Shown here one piece after another: positions 1 to 5,899 of a DNA stretch of 8,132 bases. The number at the start of each line of letters is the position of its first letter. The stretch's first letter is position 1. The position numbers were made by a program, and so were the translations under genes. The notes beneath the pieces were generated by a model. That model ran no database searches, was not told the DNA's origin, and saw nothing but the letters and a program-made list of their open reading frames with translations. The stretch is from the NCBI GenBank assembly GCA_946885645.1, contig CAMPGU010000186.1, forward strand, positions 1 to 8,132. The letters are read 5' to 3'. This DNA is from an uncultured Haloferula sp. (lineage in GTDB: Bacteria > Verrucomicrobiota > Verrucomicrobiae > Verrucomicrobiales > Akkermansiaceae).

Positions 1-51
1 GCAAACGGCGGTGAGGGTGGCGGGGTGCTACCGGCAAAGCACGCCGCGCCG

Positions 52-75
52 GACTCCCGCCAGCAACCGGGAGTT
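52..75. repeat. Small inverted repeat, possible hairpin
   Basis: The arms ACTCCCG (53-59) and CGGGAGT (68-74) are perfectly complementary, with one further G-T wobble outside, around an 8-nt loop. No T run follows on either strand, so it is not a standard intrinsic terminator. It could be the end signal of a gene lying left of the window, or a leader structure of the gene starting at 148. I see no convincing coding sequence in 1-147. Confidence 0.35.
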
Positions 76-147
76 ATCGGGTCATAAGCAGAAAGTTCCG
101 CCCCCCGGTTGAGGGTTATCAAGAGATCAGGGACTGTGATAACTGCT

Positions 148-1386
148 ATGCAACGCTGTTTATCCCTTGCCCTCGCTCTCCTGGCCGCGACCCACGGCAT
201 CTCCCGTAGCCAGACCCTCGTGGATGGCTCGAGCTATCCCGGACTCTTTAGCCCGGCCGCCTCCGTAACTGCCGAAACCGACACGGAGCCGGGACTCCTG
301 AACGTGGTGTTGGATCCGGCGGCCACGACCACGGGCCCCTTGGGAACTCACTGGACCGCGACCGCCACAGGCGGAGCCGATCTCTATCTTTTAGGGCAGG
401 TTCTCAGTTCCACCGGAGCCCAAGTGGCGCTTTCCAATCAATCGCTGCAATTCAATGTCAGCAATGATCCGCAGTCGCTGCTCGGCTCCTTGGATACCGG
501 CTTGAACGTGGAGCTGGCATGGTCCGCCACCGCCACCCTCAATGACCCGGTCGTCAGCCTCGCTCCGAACCGCGTCTATCGCGTCAGTTTCGAGGTCATC
601 GCGGGGAGCGGGCTGCTCAACTCCACCTTGGGGATCAACCCGGCCTTCGGCGTGGAACTCATCGACGGAGCGGGAACACCGCTGGGTTTTTCGGGCGGAG
701 GAACTTCGGCGAATGTCCTGGGCCTGGATCTGCTGGAAGTCGTCGGGGCACCCGCGGGAACCAGCCGGGTAACGGCGGAATTCCGCACGGGTGAGACCGT
801 CCCCTCCGGTGCGGCGAGCATCCGCTTCACAGGCTCTGCGGCGCTTCCGGCCACGGTGCTCGACATCGGGGCGAACTTCGCTTCCGTGTCCAACCTCATG
901 CTCGTCGCGGTGGACCCCTACACCTTGTGGATCGAGGACAGCGGCGTGGAGGACCCGTCGGATTGGGACCGGAATGCCGACCCGGATGAAGACGGCCGGA
1001 CCAACCTCGAAGAGTACGCGTTGAACACGGATCCCGCTTCAGGTGCCCACGGGGAGGCTTTCGTGGCCGTGGGGGATGCGGATGGGCCGGACGGCGAGTC
1101 CTCGAACCTGGTGATGACCGTTGCGGTGGTGGAGGGAGCGGAATTCTCCGGAGGAACGGGCGGCAATAGCGGCGACCTGATCGCGACGACCGCCAGCGTG
1201 GGATATCGTGTGGAAGGTTCCTTCGATCTGGAGACGTGGGATGTGGCGGTGGAGGAGGTGGTTGCGAACGATTCTTTCATGGCCGGGCTCCCGCCCTTGG
1301 GGACCGGCTGGACCTACCGCTCCTTCCGGGTGCCCGGGGAAACGGCGGAAACCGAGAAGGCGTTTCTGCGGGTAGTGTTCGAGTAG
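148..1386 (+). CDS. Exported protein of unknown function with acidic DxDxDG C-terminal region
   Basis: A 412-aa protein I cannot name. I start it at ATG 148 because that puts a basic residue and a hydrophobic run (CLSLALALLAA) at the N-terminus as a Sec signal peptide. An upstream in-frame TTG at 109 and GTG at 136 would add residues that spoil it. No clear Shine-Dalgarno precedes any of the three. Residues about 30-260 are rich in Ala, Gly, Ser, Thr and Val, in short alternating stretches typical of beta-sandwich surface domains; a carbohydrate-binding-like fold is only a guess. Residues about 272-296 form an acidic patch with D278, D280, D282 and G283, then NLEEYALNTDP. This resembles the calcium-binding thrombospondin type-3-like segments common near the C-terminus of secreted verrucomicrobial proteins. 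The tail contains YRVEGSFDLETW (353-364) and ends with a FLRV-type strand, also usual in that phylum. I see no catalytic motif and no PEP-CTERM anchor. Confidence 0.8.
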   Translation: MQRCLSLALALLAATHGISRSQTLVDGSSYPGLFSPAASVTAETDTEPGLLNVVLDPAATTTGPLGTHWTATATGGADLYLLGQVLSSTGAQVALSNQSLQFNVSNDPQSLLGSLDTGLNVELAWSATATLNDPVVSLAPNRVYRVSFEVIAGSGLLNSTLGINPAFGVELIDGAGTPLGFSGGGTSANVLGLDLLEVVGAPAGTSRVTAEFRTGETVPSGAASIRFTGSAALPATVLDIGANFASVSNLMLVAVDPYTLWIEDSGVEDPSDWDRNADPDEDGRTNLEEYALNTDPASGAHGEAFVAVGDADGPDGESSNLVMTVAVVEGAEFSGGTGGNSGDLIATTASVGYRVEGSFDLETWDVAVEEVVANDSFMAGLPPLGTGWTYRSFRVPGETAETEKAFLRVVFE

Positions 1387-1393
1387 CGGCAGA

Positions 1394-1507
1394 CCGGAGG
1401 CGACGGTTTCTTCACCGGGTCGGGTCAGAGAATCGCCTCCTGAATCCGTAGTTTCAATTTCCCGTGTCAGTACGGGGCAGCAACGCGGCGGCATCCGGAG
1501 GCGACGG
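1394..1507. repeat. 13-nt direct repeat CCGGAGGCGACGG (two copies)
   Basis: The same 13 bases occur at 1394-1406 and 1495-1507, 101 nt apart, in the gap between two convergent genes. The first copy supplies the left arm of the inverted repeat at 1396-1440. The second spans part of the left arm, the loop and part of the right arm of the hairpin at 1485-1517. The complement TCGCCTCC lies between them at 1433-1440 and could pair with either copy, but not both at once. Confidence 0.7.
1396..1440. repeat. Inverted repeat GGAGGCGA / TCGCCTCC
   Basis: Eight-base perfect arms at 1396-1403 and 1433-1440 enclose 29 nt. Within these a smaller CGGT (1404-1407) / ACCG (1414-1417) hairpin stacks directly on the left arm. 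It starts 10 nt after the stop codon of the exported-protein gene. Without a T run it is not a classical terminator. It may help end the plus-strand transcript or be part of a larger RNA fold with the next hairpin. Confidence 0.5.
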
Positions 1508-1522
1508 ATGCCGCCGCACTGC
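1480..1522. repeat. Strong 13-bp hairpin between convergent genes (REP-like or bidirectional end signal)
   Basis: The arms GCGGCGGCATCCG (1485-1497) and CGGATGCCGCCGC (1505-1517) are perfectly complementary over 13 bp with a 7-nt loop, GAGGCGA. Outside a 2x2 internal loop, GCA (1480-1482) pairs with TGC (1520-1522). This is the strongest secondary structure in the window. It sits between the ends of two converging genes, where transcription-end or mRNA-stabilising structures are common. No T run follows on either strand, so a U-tract terminator is not supported. A dispersed REP-type palindrome would look the same; copies elsewhere in the genome would decide. The rest of 1387-1618 shows only weak GC-rich pairings. 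Confidence 0.6.
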
Positions 1523-1618
1523 ATCAAGAACAGCGAGGACGGCCGCTCCACGACAGGGCGCCAGCGGCGGTTCGCGCCGTCGCCACCGGCCCCAAGTATG
1601 ATTTCGCTCGGGAAGCTA

Positions 1619-1954
1619 TCAAACTCCGAGCGGAGGGGGCATCTCGGCCGGCACTTCGGCTGCCCTGCCCGCCGCGTCCCTCCCCGCGCGGGCGCCGCGG
1701 CGCACCGACTCCTTGATGGTGGAGGGCACCAGCTCCTTCGCGAAACATGCGGCGAAGCATGCGCCGAAGGCGGCCCCGTAGGCCAGGTCATGAGCCGCGC
1801 CCGCGAGCGCCTGCTTCAGCCTGGGGGCCGCCTCCCGCGCCATGGATGACGCATCCGCACGGGCGGAGTGGAAAGCCTCGGAAAAGGTGGTGTAGCGCGG
1901 TGCTTCGGAAGCGCCATCCGCGGGACCGTGCGTGTTTTCGGTGGAATCGTTCAT
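1619..1954 (-). CDS. Small protein of unknown function with Gly/Ala-rich helix
   Basis: A 111-aa protein I do not recognise. The reading frame stays open for 45 more codons upstream, but the ATG at 1954 is the sensible start. The upstream extension would cover the palindrome-rich intergenic region and adds a Pro/Arg-rich stretch unlike the rest. The N-terminus (1-20) is polar. Residues about 22-50 look like an amphipathic helix. Residues about 52-72 are unusually rich in small residues (YGAAFGACFAACFA, with a GxxxG spacing G60/G64 and C66, C70), followed by KELVP. The C-terminus is basic and Ala-rich (RRGARAGRDAAGR) and ends Pro-rich. The small-residue segment could pack helices or associate with a membrane, but it is short for a confident transmembrane call and there is no signal peptide. 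The gene converges on 148-1386 and is divergent from 2122-2403. No Shine-Dalgarno is seen. Confidence 0.65.
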   Translation of the reverse strand: MNDSTENTHGPADGASEAPRYTTFSEAFHSARADASSMAREAAPRLKQALAGAAHDLAYGAAFGACFAACFAKELVPSTIKESVRRGARAGRDAAGRAAEVPAEMPPPLGV

Positions 1955-2121
1955 GGTGTGAATTGGTGATTGGACGAGCAGTCGAAGGATCTCCCCGCGA
2001 GGGGATCTTCCGCTATGGGAAAGGATCGCCCGGATTGGAACCGGAGCGAAAAAATTTTTAGGGATCGTCGAATATTCGGAGCCGGACACCGTCCGAACCG
2101 GTGAATCCCGAATTCACCATC
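1955..2121. promoter_or_regulatory. Divergent intergenic region with palindromes and an A6T5 tract
   Basis: This 167-bp gap separates the divergent starts at 1954 (-) and 2122 (+), so it must hold promoters for both. Visible elements are: a hairpin TCCCC-GCGA-GGGGA (1992-2005), whose loop reads as a GNRA tetraloop on the plus strand; a symmetrical run of six A and five T (2049-2059); a perfect 10-bp palindrome CGAATATTCG (2069-2078); and a short hairpin CGGAC-ACC-GTCCG (2083-2095). The AT-rich tract and palindrome are the only AT-rich DNA nearby and are plausible promoter or operator DNA. I could not assign a -35/-10 pair with confidence. Confidence 0.5.
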
Positions 2122-2403
2122 ATGAAGAAACTTCTCGGCATCCTCACCATCGTCATTGCCACCGTGATCGCGACCCCTTCGGCCGATGCACGTCACTATC
2201 ACCGCCCCTCCCGCCACTATGTCGAGTATCACCGCTCCTGCGGCGGGCCGGCATGGGTGGAGCGCTACGTGGCCTACTACGACTCCTGCGGACATCCGGT
2301 CTTCCGCACGCGGATCATCCCCGTGCACCGCCACCGCCATCATCACCGCCACGTCGTGGTGCGCCCCGGATTCTCCGTGCACATCGGTGGCGGCTGCCGC
2401 TGA
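2122..2403 (+). CDS. Small exported His-rich protein with paired SCGxP repeats
   Basis: A 93-aa protein of unknown function. ATG 2122 gives a textbook signal peptide: two Lys, then a hydrophobic core to about residue 17, and a likely cut after ATPSADA at residue 23. The in-frame GTG at 2101 would put an acidic residue ahead of this and is rejected. The mature 70 residues contain 12 His, many Arg and Tyr, and three Cys (40, 56, 92). Two imperfect repeats are visible: YHRSCGGP (36-43) and YYDSCGHP (52-59), each followed by an Arg-containing strand. A His/Arg cluster follows (HRHRHHHRH, 69-77), then the tail ends GGGCR. The composition suggests metal binding or an acid-soluble cell-envelope role, and the Cys pair may form a disulfide; both are inference. 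A strong intrinsic terminator lies 26 nt past the stop, so this is probably a single-gene transcript. Confidence 0.75.
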   Translation: MKKLLGILTIVIATVIATPSADARHYHRPSRHYVEYHRSCGGPAWVERYVAYYDSCGHPVFRTRIIPVHRHRHHHRHVVVRPGFSVHIGGGCR

Positions 2404-2429
2404 GAAATTCATTCACCCGTGGTCATGAT

Positions 2430-2463
2430 GCCCGGCGACGCCTCGCGGTGCCGCCGGGCTTTT
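2430..2463 (+). terminator. Intrinsic terminator after the His-rich protein gene
   Basis: GCCCGGCG (2430-2437) and CGCCGGGC (2452-2459) form a perfect 8-bp outer stem. After one A-C mismatch it continues with four more pairs (2439-2442 with 2447-2450, one of them G-T) to a TCGC loop. TTTT (2460-2463) follows directly. It is oriented to end plus-strand transcription from 2122-2403. On the minus strand the hairpin follows the stop of the gene at 2469-2708 by about 10 nt but has no T run there. Confidence 0.9.
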
Positions 2464-2468
2464 CACAC

Positions 2469-2708
2469 TTACACACCCTTCCCCATCCGGCCGAGCGACC
2501 AGACGAGCGCGATCCCGCCGCACGAACCGAGCAACGATCCGCCGAGCAGTCCGGCCACCACCGGTGCCATGTCCCGCGTGACCAGAGTGGCGAACAGCGA
2601 AGCGAGGAAAAGGACCGCCCCCGCCGCACCGGTGGCGAGAGCCACCAGGCAACTGAGCGCGGGAATCACCCATCCCGTTCGAAACGGTTTCACGAAGTCG
2701 GCTGTCAT
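2469..2708 (-). CDS. Small two-helix inner-membrane protein, function unknown
   Basis: A 79-aa protein. Two hydrophobic segments are evident: about residues 13-43 (from WVIPALSCLVALATG through VLFLASLFATLV) and about 48-71 (MAPVVAGLLGGSLLG to ALVWSL). A short TRD turn joins them, with a basic N-terminus (FVKPFRTG) and a short RMGKGV tail. The hydrophobic pattern is what makes this frame credible against overlapping frames, which give only low-complexity Arg/Pro/His-rich translations. I chose ATG 2708 over the in-frame GTG at 2729, which would add a polar 7-residue prefix; neither has a Shine-Dalgarno. It lies 78 bp downstream of ribD on the same strand with no terminator visible between, so co-transcription with ribD is possible. 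No known family is recognised, and a link to flavin metabolism is not supported. Confidence 0.6.
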   Translation of the reverse strand: MTADFVKPFRTGWVIPALSCLVALATGAAGAVLFLASLFATLVTRDMAPVVAGLLGGSLLGSCGGIALVWSLGRMGKGV

Positions 2709-2786
2709 GATACGTGCGTTGGATTGCACGCATGGAATGGCAGGGCTGCATGAAGGAAGAATGAGCAGGGCGTGAAAATGCCGCGC

Positions 2787-3824
2787 TCAGCCCCGCAATA
2801 CGCGCGCGCGCAGCATGACATCAGGCCCGAACCGGCTGAAGGCGGCATCCGCGAGCGAAATCCCGGCTCCCATTCCGCAGCCGGCCAGCGCCGGTACCGG
2901 CCCGGCAGTAACCAGCGGGGCCAGGAAGGCCACCCATTCATCGATCAGGCCGGCCTCCATCAGCTCCGCGGCAAGACGCCCGCCGCATTCGACGAGGACG
3001 GAGCTGACACCGCGCTCTGCCACCAGACGCCGGAGCACGGTTTCCGGATGATCGCGGTCTTCGATGAGCGTCCGATCGCGATGGGTATCGATGAAGAGAG
3101 GCGCGTCCGCCGGCAGAGAGCGGGCATCGCGGGTGAGGATCACGCGCCACGGCTGGGTCCGGCCGGCGGCAAGTTCCGGATCGCGCAGATCGAGGCGCGG
3201 GTTGTCGCGCCGGACTGTTTCCCCGGAGGTGAGGATGGCCTGGCATTCGGCGCGGAGACGCTGCACCTGTGCGCGGGCTTCCTCCCTGGTGAGCCACATG
3301 CCCTCCCCGGGCGGGCGGGTGATGCGGCCGTCGAGGCTCATGGCCGTCTTGAGGACCACCCACGGCAGGCCTGTGCGCTGGACTTTCGCGAAGGGGCGGA
3401 TGAGTAGCGATGCTTCCTCCGCGAGCACGCCGCGGGTCACGGAGATGCCCGCATCCTCCAACAGCACATCGGCCCTTCCCGCGTGGGCGGGATTCGGATC
3501 CTCCGCTGCATAGATCACCCGGGCCACGCGGGCCTCGATCAAACCGTCCGTGCAGGGCGGCGTGCGGCCGTGTGTGGAGCACGGTTCCAAGGTCACGTAC
3601 ACGGAACTTCCCGCGAGCGCGCCGGTGCCGTGAGCTTGCCGTACTGCCGCCATCGCCTCCCGCTCGGCATGTGGCAAACCGGCACCGCGATGCCAGCCGG
3701 CACCGAGTTCCACGCCGTCTTTCACGATTACGGAACCCACCGGCGGATTGGGTGAAGTGCGCCCGAGACCCTTCGCCGCTTCCTCGATCGCCCTGCGCAT
3801 CCACCGCGCGTCTTCACCTTGCAT
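2787..3824 (-). CDS. ribD: Bifunctional riboflavin biosynthesis protein RibD (pyrimidine deaminase / reductase)
   Basis: A 345-aa cytosolic enzyme, close to the usual RibD length. The N-terminal deaminase domain (about 1-147) converts 2,5-diamino-6-ribosylamino-4-pyrimidinone 5'-phosphate to the 5-amino-uracil form. The C-terminal domain (about 153-345) then reduces the ribosyl side chain with NADPH. The deaminase zinc site is intact: H52-A-E54 with the catalytic Glu, and PCSTHGRTPPC (81-91) supplying C82 and C91. TSPNPPVGSV (23-32) is the usual substrate loop. The reductase domain shows LKTAMSLDGRI (158-168), the ILTSGETVRRDNPRL segment, a VECGG motif and the terminal FGPDVML. I start at ATG 3822-3824 because the MRRAIEEA helix follows at once. 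A far upstream in-frame ATG at 3911 would add 29 atypical residues and use up the divergent promoter region. No other rib gene is present, so ribD stands apart from a classic rib operon here. Confidence 0.97.
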   Translation of the reverse strand: MQGEDARWMRRAIEEAAKGLGRTSPNPPVGSVIVKDGVELGAGWHRGAGLPHAEREAMAAVRQAHGTGALAGSSVYVTLEPCSTHGRTPPCTDGLIEARVARVIYAAEDPNPAHAGRADVLLEDAGISVTRGVLAEEASLLIRPFAKVQRTGLPWVVLKTAMSLDGRITRPPGEGMWLTREEARAQVQRLRAECQAILTSGETVRRDNPRLDLRDPELAAGRTQPWRVILTRDARSLPADAPLFIDTHRDRTLIEDRDHPETVLRRLVAERGVSSVLVECGGRLAAELMEAGLIDEWVAFLAPLVTAGPVPALAGCGMGAGISLADAAFSRFGPDVMLRARVLRG

Positions 3825-3961
3825 GGACAATGAGAGGCCATTTTTGAGAAATCTGCGCAAGCTCCGGCGATCTCCATTGAACACGCCGCATCGCCGCTGC
3901 AACTTTGTCATAAGTGGTAGATTCCAGTCTGCCGTACACCCGAAACCTGCAACCGACGCTT
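3825..3961. promoter_or_regulatory. Divergent intergenic region between ribD and the secretin-N-like gene
   Basis: This 137-bp gap must carry start signals for both divergent genes. On the plus strand TTGTCATAAG (3905-3914) lies about 50 nt before ATG 3962. Its GTCATAAG core recurs upstream of the exported-protein gene (81-88). No clean -35/-10 pair could be assigned. On the ribD side I looked for the conserved elements of an FMN riboswitch and see none; the leader is also too short for one. Confidence 0.45.
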
Positions 3962-4486
3962 ATGAAAAAACTCATTCTAGCCCTCGTCGCCCTGACATGC
4001 GTGCCCGCCCACGCCGACCGTGCCGCGGAAATTTACAAAGAAGGCATGGTCGCCGTGGATCAAGGTAACGTGAAAGCCGCGCAGCTGGCCTTCCGCGAAG
4101 TCCTGCGCCTGCAACCGAACCATCCCCATGCCCGCTTCCAGCTCGGCGAACTGCAGCGCAACCAAGGCTCCGTGGCCGCCCGCGCGCGGGAACGGAAGCT
4201 GGCCGAGTTCGAGATCGCGCAGATCAACTTCGACAAGACCGAGCTCTCGGACGCGCTGGAGGCTCTCACGATGCTGGTGGAGAAGAAGTCGGAGGGCAAA
4301 TTCTCGCCGAACTTCATGATTCAGGATCCCGCCGACAAATTCGCCGATTCGAGCGTGACCCTGACGGTGAAAAACCTGCCCGCGAAGGCGGCCTTCAACA
4401 TGATCCTGCAGCAGGCAGGGGCGGTGGCGAAGTATGAGGAACACGCGATCATCGTGAAGCCGGTGGCGCGCACGGGATCGCGTTAA
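3962..4486 (+). CDS. Exported protein with TPR-like repeat and secretin-N (STN)-like domain
   Basis: A 174-aa protein. ATG 3962 opens a signal peptide (MKKLILALVALTCVPAHA, probable cut after residue 18). An upstream GTG at 3914 would bury it. Residues about 20-66 read as one TPR-like helical hairpin: the A-x-L-A-F-R-E-V-L-R-L-Q-P pattern followed by HARFQLGEL. Residues about 67-85 are a charged helix. Residues about 86-168 resemble the small beta-alpha-beta STN/secretin N-domain: an INFDKTELSDALEALTMLV-type strand and helix, VTLTVKNLPAKAAFNMILQQAG, and a closing EEHAIIVKP strand. Such domains mediate protein contacts in secretins and TonB-dependent receptors; stand-alone periplasmic versions are frequent in Verrucomicrobia and Planctomycetes. 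No secretin pore domain follows, so it cannot form a channel itself. It is 51 nt upstream of the sensor kinase in the same direction, so it may share its transcript. A role in sensing is only positional inference. Confidence 0.85.
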   Translation: MKKLILALVALTCVPAHADRAAEIYKEGMVAVDQGNVKAAQLAFREVLRLQPNHPHARFQLGELQRNQGSVAARARERKLAEFEIAQINFDKTELSDALEALTMLVEKKSEGKFSPNFMIQDPADKFADSSVTLTVKNLPAKAAFNMILQQAGAVAKYEEHAIIVKPVARTGSR

Positions 4487-4508
4487 CGGGATTGTTGTTT
4501 GGCTTTTT

Positions 4509-4537
4509 GCCGCGGGTGGAGGTATTCCGCCCGCGGT
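4509..4537 (+). promoter_or_regulatory. Hairpin with enclosed Shine-Dalgarno abutting the kinase start codon
   Basis: CCGCGGG (4510-4516) pairs perfectly with CCCGCGG (4530-4536). The stem extends by G-T wobbles at both ends (4509/4537 and 4517/4529) and by GGA (4518-4520) with TCC (4526-4528), leaving the loop GGTAT. The stem ends on the base before ATG 4538. The GGAGG at 4518-4522 is half in the stem and half in the loop, so folding would be expected to hinder ribosome access. No T run follows, so it does not look like a terminator of the preceding gene. Confidence 0.55.
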
Positions 4538-5899
4538 ATGGTGCCCGACCTCCGCACGCTTTTCCTGGTAATCGCCGTCCTTTGCGCGGTGCAGGGAGTG
4601 GGCATGGTGGTGCTGTGGGCGCTTAACCGCAGCATCCCCGGAATCGGTTTCTGGGCGGCGAGCAATGTGCTCAACGCCTTCACGATGGCACTGCTGCCGC
4701 TCCAGGGGGTGTCGGAGAACACCTTGCTGAGCACCTTGATTCCTAACTTCTGCGGGGTGACGGCAGCGGCTTTCTATTATGCCGGGTGCAGCAGGTTCCT
4801 CGGGGACGATTCCTGGAAACGACCCACGGCGATCGCCGCCGCGCTGTGGACGGTAGCCTACCTGTATTTCTTCTTCATCTCAGACAGCCTCCAAGCCCGG
4901 GTTTACCTCACCTCGCTGGTGTTGATTTTCTTCAACGGGGTCACGGGGGTGAAGCTGATACGGAAGAGGCGCGGCGGAATGCGGTTCTCGATGCATTTCA
5001 CGGGAATCCTGTTCCTCCTCTTCACGGCGGTGCTGGTCGCCCGGTTGGTCAGGACGGTGGAAGTACGGCCGCCGGTGGCGATCTTCGACGGTTCCACCGC
5101 GCATTGGGTCCTGTTCCTCGCGGTGGCGGTATTCGGCTACCTGCGCGCCTTCGGGACGATCCTGATGATCAACCAGCGCCAAACCTCGGAGCTCGAGGAG
5201 CGCCACGCCGCCCAGCGCCGCATGGAGGGCGAGCTGGCCGCTGCACGGCAGGACGCCGAGGAGCAGCGGGCACTGCGGCAACGCCAGGCGCTGGTCCGGG
5301 ACTTGCACGACGGGATCGGGGGTATCACGGCCAACCTGGCGATGCTGGCGGCGCTGGGACGCGAGGAAGAGAAGGAGGCCGTGCGCCACGAAACGCTGAA
5401 GCAGATCCAAGACATCGCCTTGGAAGGTAATCGCGAGCTCCGCAGCCTGATGAATACCCTGGATCGGGGAAATTTCCAATGGTCCGACTGGCTGGCCGAG
5501 CTCCGCGAGTACAGTTGCAAAGTCACGGAACCCCACGGGATCCGCATGACCTGGGAGATCCGGGGCACGGTGACGGAAGCGCCGATCACCGAACCCGTCG
5601 CCGTCATCTCGCTGGCCCGCGCGGTGAAAGAGGCGGTACATAATATAACCCGGCACTCCCGGGCGAGCGAGGCACGGATCGAACTCGACTTCAGGCAGCA
5701 CCAGCTCGATATACGGGTAAGCGACAACGGCCGCGGGCTGCCGGTGCCCCTATCCGGCGGCCGCGGGCTGAAGAACATGACGCGGCGGGCGGAAGAACTG
5801 GGCGGCCGCTTGACCGTCTCCGGCGATTGCGGGACGATCTTGCACTTCACTCTCCCCCTACCCCTTCAATATCCTCATGCCGACCTCACCGCCTCCTGA
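4538..5899 (+). CDS. Seven-helix membrane sensor histidine kinase, NarL/HisKA_3 type
   Basis: A 453-aa inner-membrane kinase that should autophosphorylate and pass phosphate to the regulator encoded next. Residues about 8-211 contain seven hydrophobic segments (the first LFLVIAVLCAVQGVGMVVL, the last from H189, HWVLFLAVAVFGYL). No large periplasmic domain is present, so the signal is probably sensed in or near the membrane. A charged coiled coil (about 212-250) follows. The dimerisation/phosphoacceptor motif RDLHDGIGG has H257. The ATPase domain has the N box KEAVHNITRH (N369), DNGRGLP (D396) and a second glycine box GGRGLKNM (from G407). All catalytic motifs are intact. ATG 4538 is chosen because the upstream TTG at 4499 would add a prefix encoded by the hairpin region. 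The gene ends in a 23-nt overlap with the regulator gene, implying translational coupling. The stimulus cannot be deduced. Confidence 0.95.
   Translation: MVPDLRTLFLVIAVLCAVQGVGMVVLWALNRSIPGIGFWAASNVLNAFTMALLPLQGVSENTLLSTLIPNFCGVTAAAFYYAGCSRFLGDDSWKRPTAIAAALWTVAYLYFFFISDSLQARVYLTSLVLIFFNGVTGVKLIRKRRGGMRFSMHFTGILFLLFTAVLVARLVRTVEVRPPVAIFDGSTAHWVLFLAVAVFGYLRAFGTILMINQRQTSELEERHAAQRRMEGELAAARQDAEEQRALRQRQALVRDLHDGIGGITANLAMLAALGREEEKEAVRHETLKQIQDIALEGNRELRSLMNTLDRGNFQWSDWLAELREYSCKVTEPHGIRMTWEIRGTVTEAPITEPVAVISLARAVKEAVHNITRHSRASEARIELDFRQHQLDIRVSDNGRGLPVPLSGGRGLKNMTRRAEELGGRLTVSGDCGTILHFTLPLPLQYPHADLTAS

Noticed and set aside
1508..2061. Two plus-strand open frames opposite the 111-aa gene
   Set aside because: Arg-rich compositions without a recognisable pattern; the first begins inside the 13-bp hairpin and the second runs through the divergent promoter region. 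The minus-strand frame has a more protein-like composition, though it too is of unknown function.
2713..2730. Five-base inverted repeat CGTGC/GCACG upstream of the small membrane protein gene
   Set aside because: Too short to distinguish from chance in DNA of this composition.
2253..2775. Long plus-strand open frames overlapping the terminator and the small membrane protein gene
   Set aside because: Their translations are low-complexity Arg/Pro/His-rich, one runs through the strong terminator, and the minus-strand frame gives a coherent two-helix membrane protein.
2772..3847. Plus-strand and second minus-strand open frames across ribD
   Set aside because: They are by-products of high GC opposite a gene with complete RibD motifs; their translations show no domain.
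3825..3961. Possible FMN riboswitch in the ribD leader
   Set aside because: The conserved FMN-element blocks are not visible on the minus strand and the space is too small.
5728..5770. Exact 13-nt direct repeat CGGCCGCGGGCTG inside the kinase gene
   Set aside because: Both copies encode the GRGL of the two glycine boxes of the ATPase domain, so the repeat follows from protein conservation and codon bias.
4786..5850. Open frames in other phases across the histidine kinase gene
   Set aside because: The kinase frame has all catalytic boxes; the others are Arg/Gly/Pro-rich shadows.
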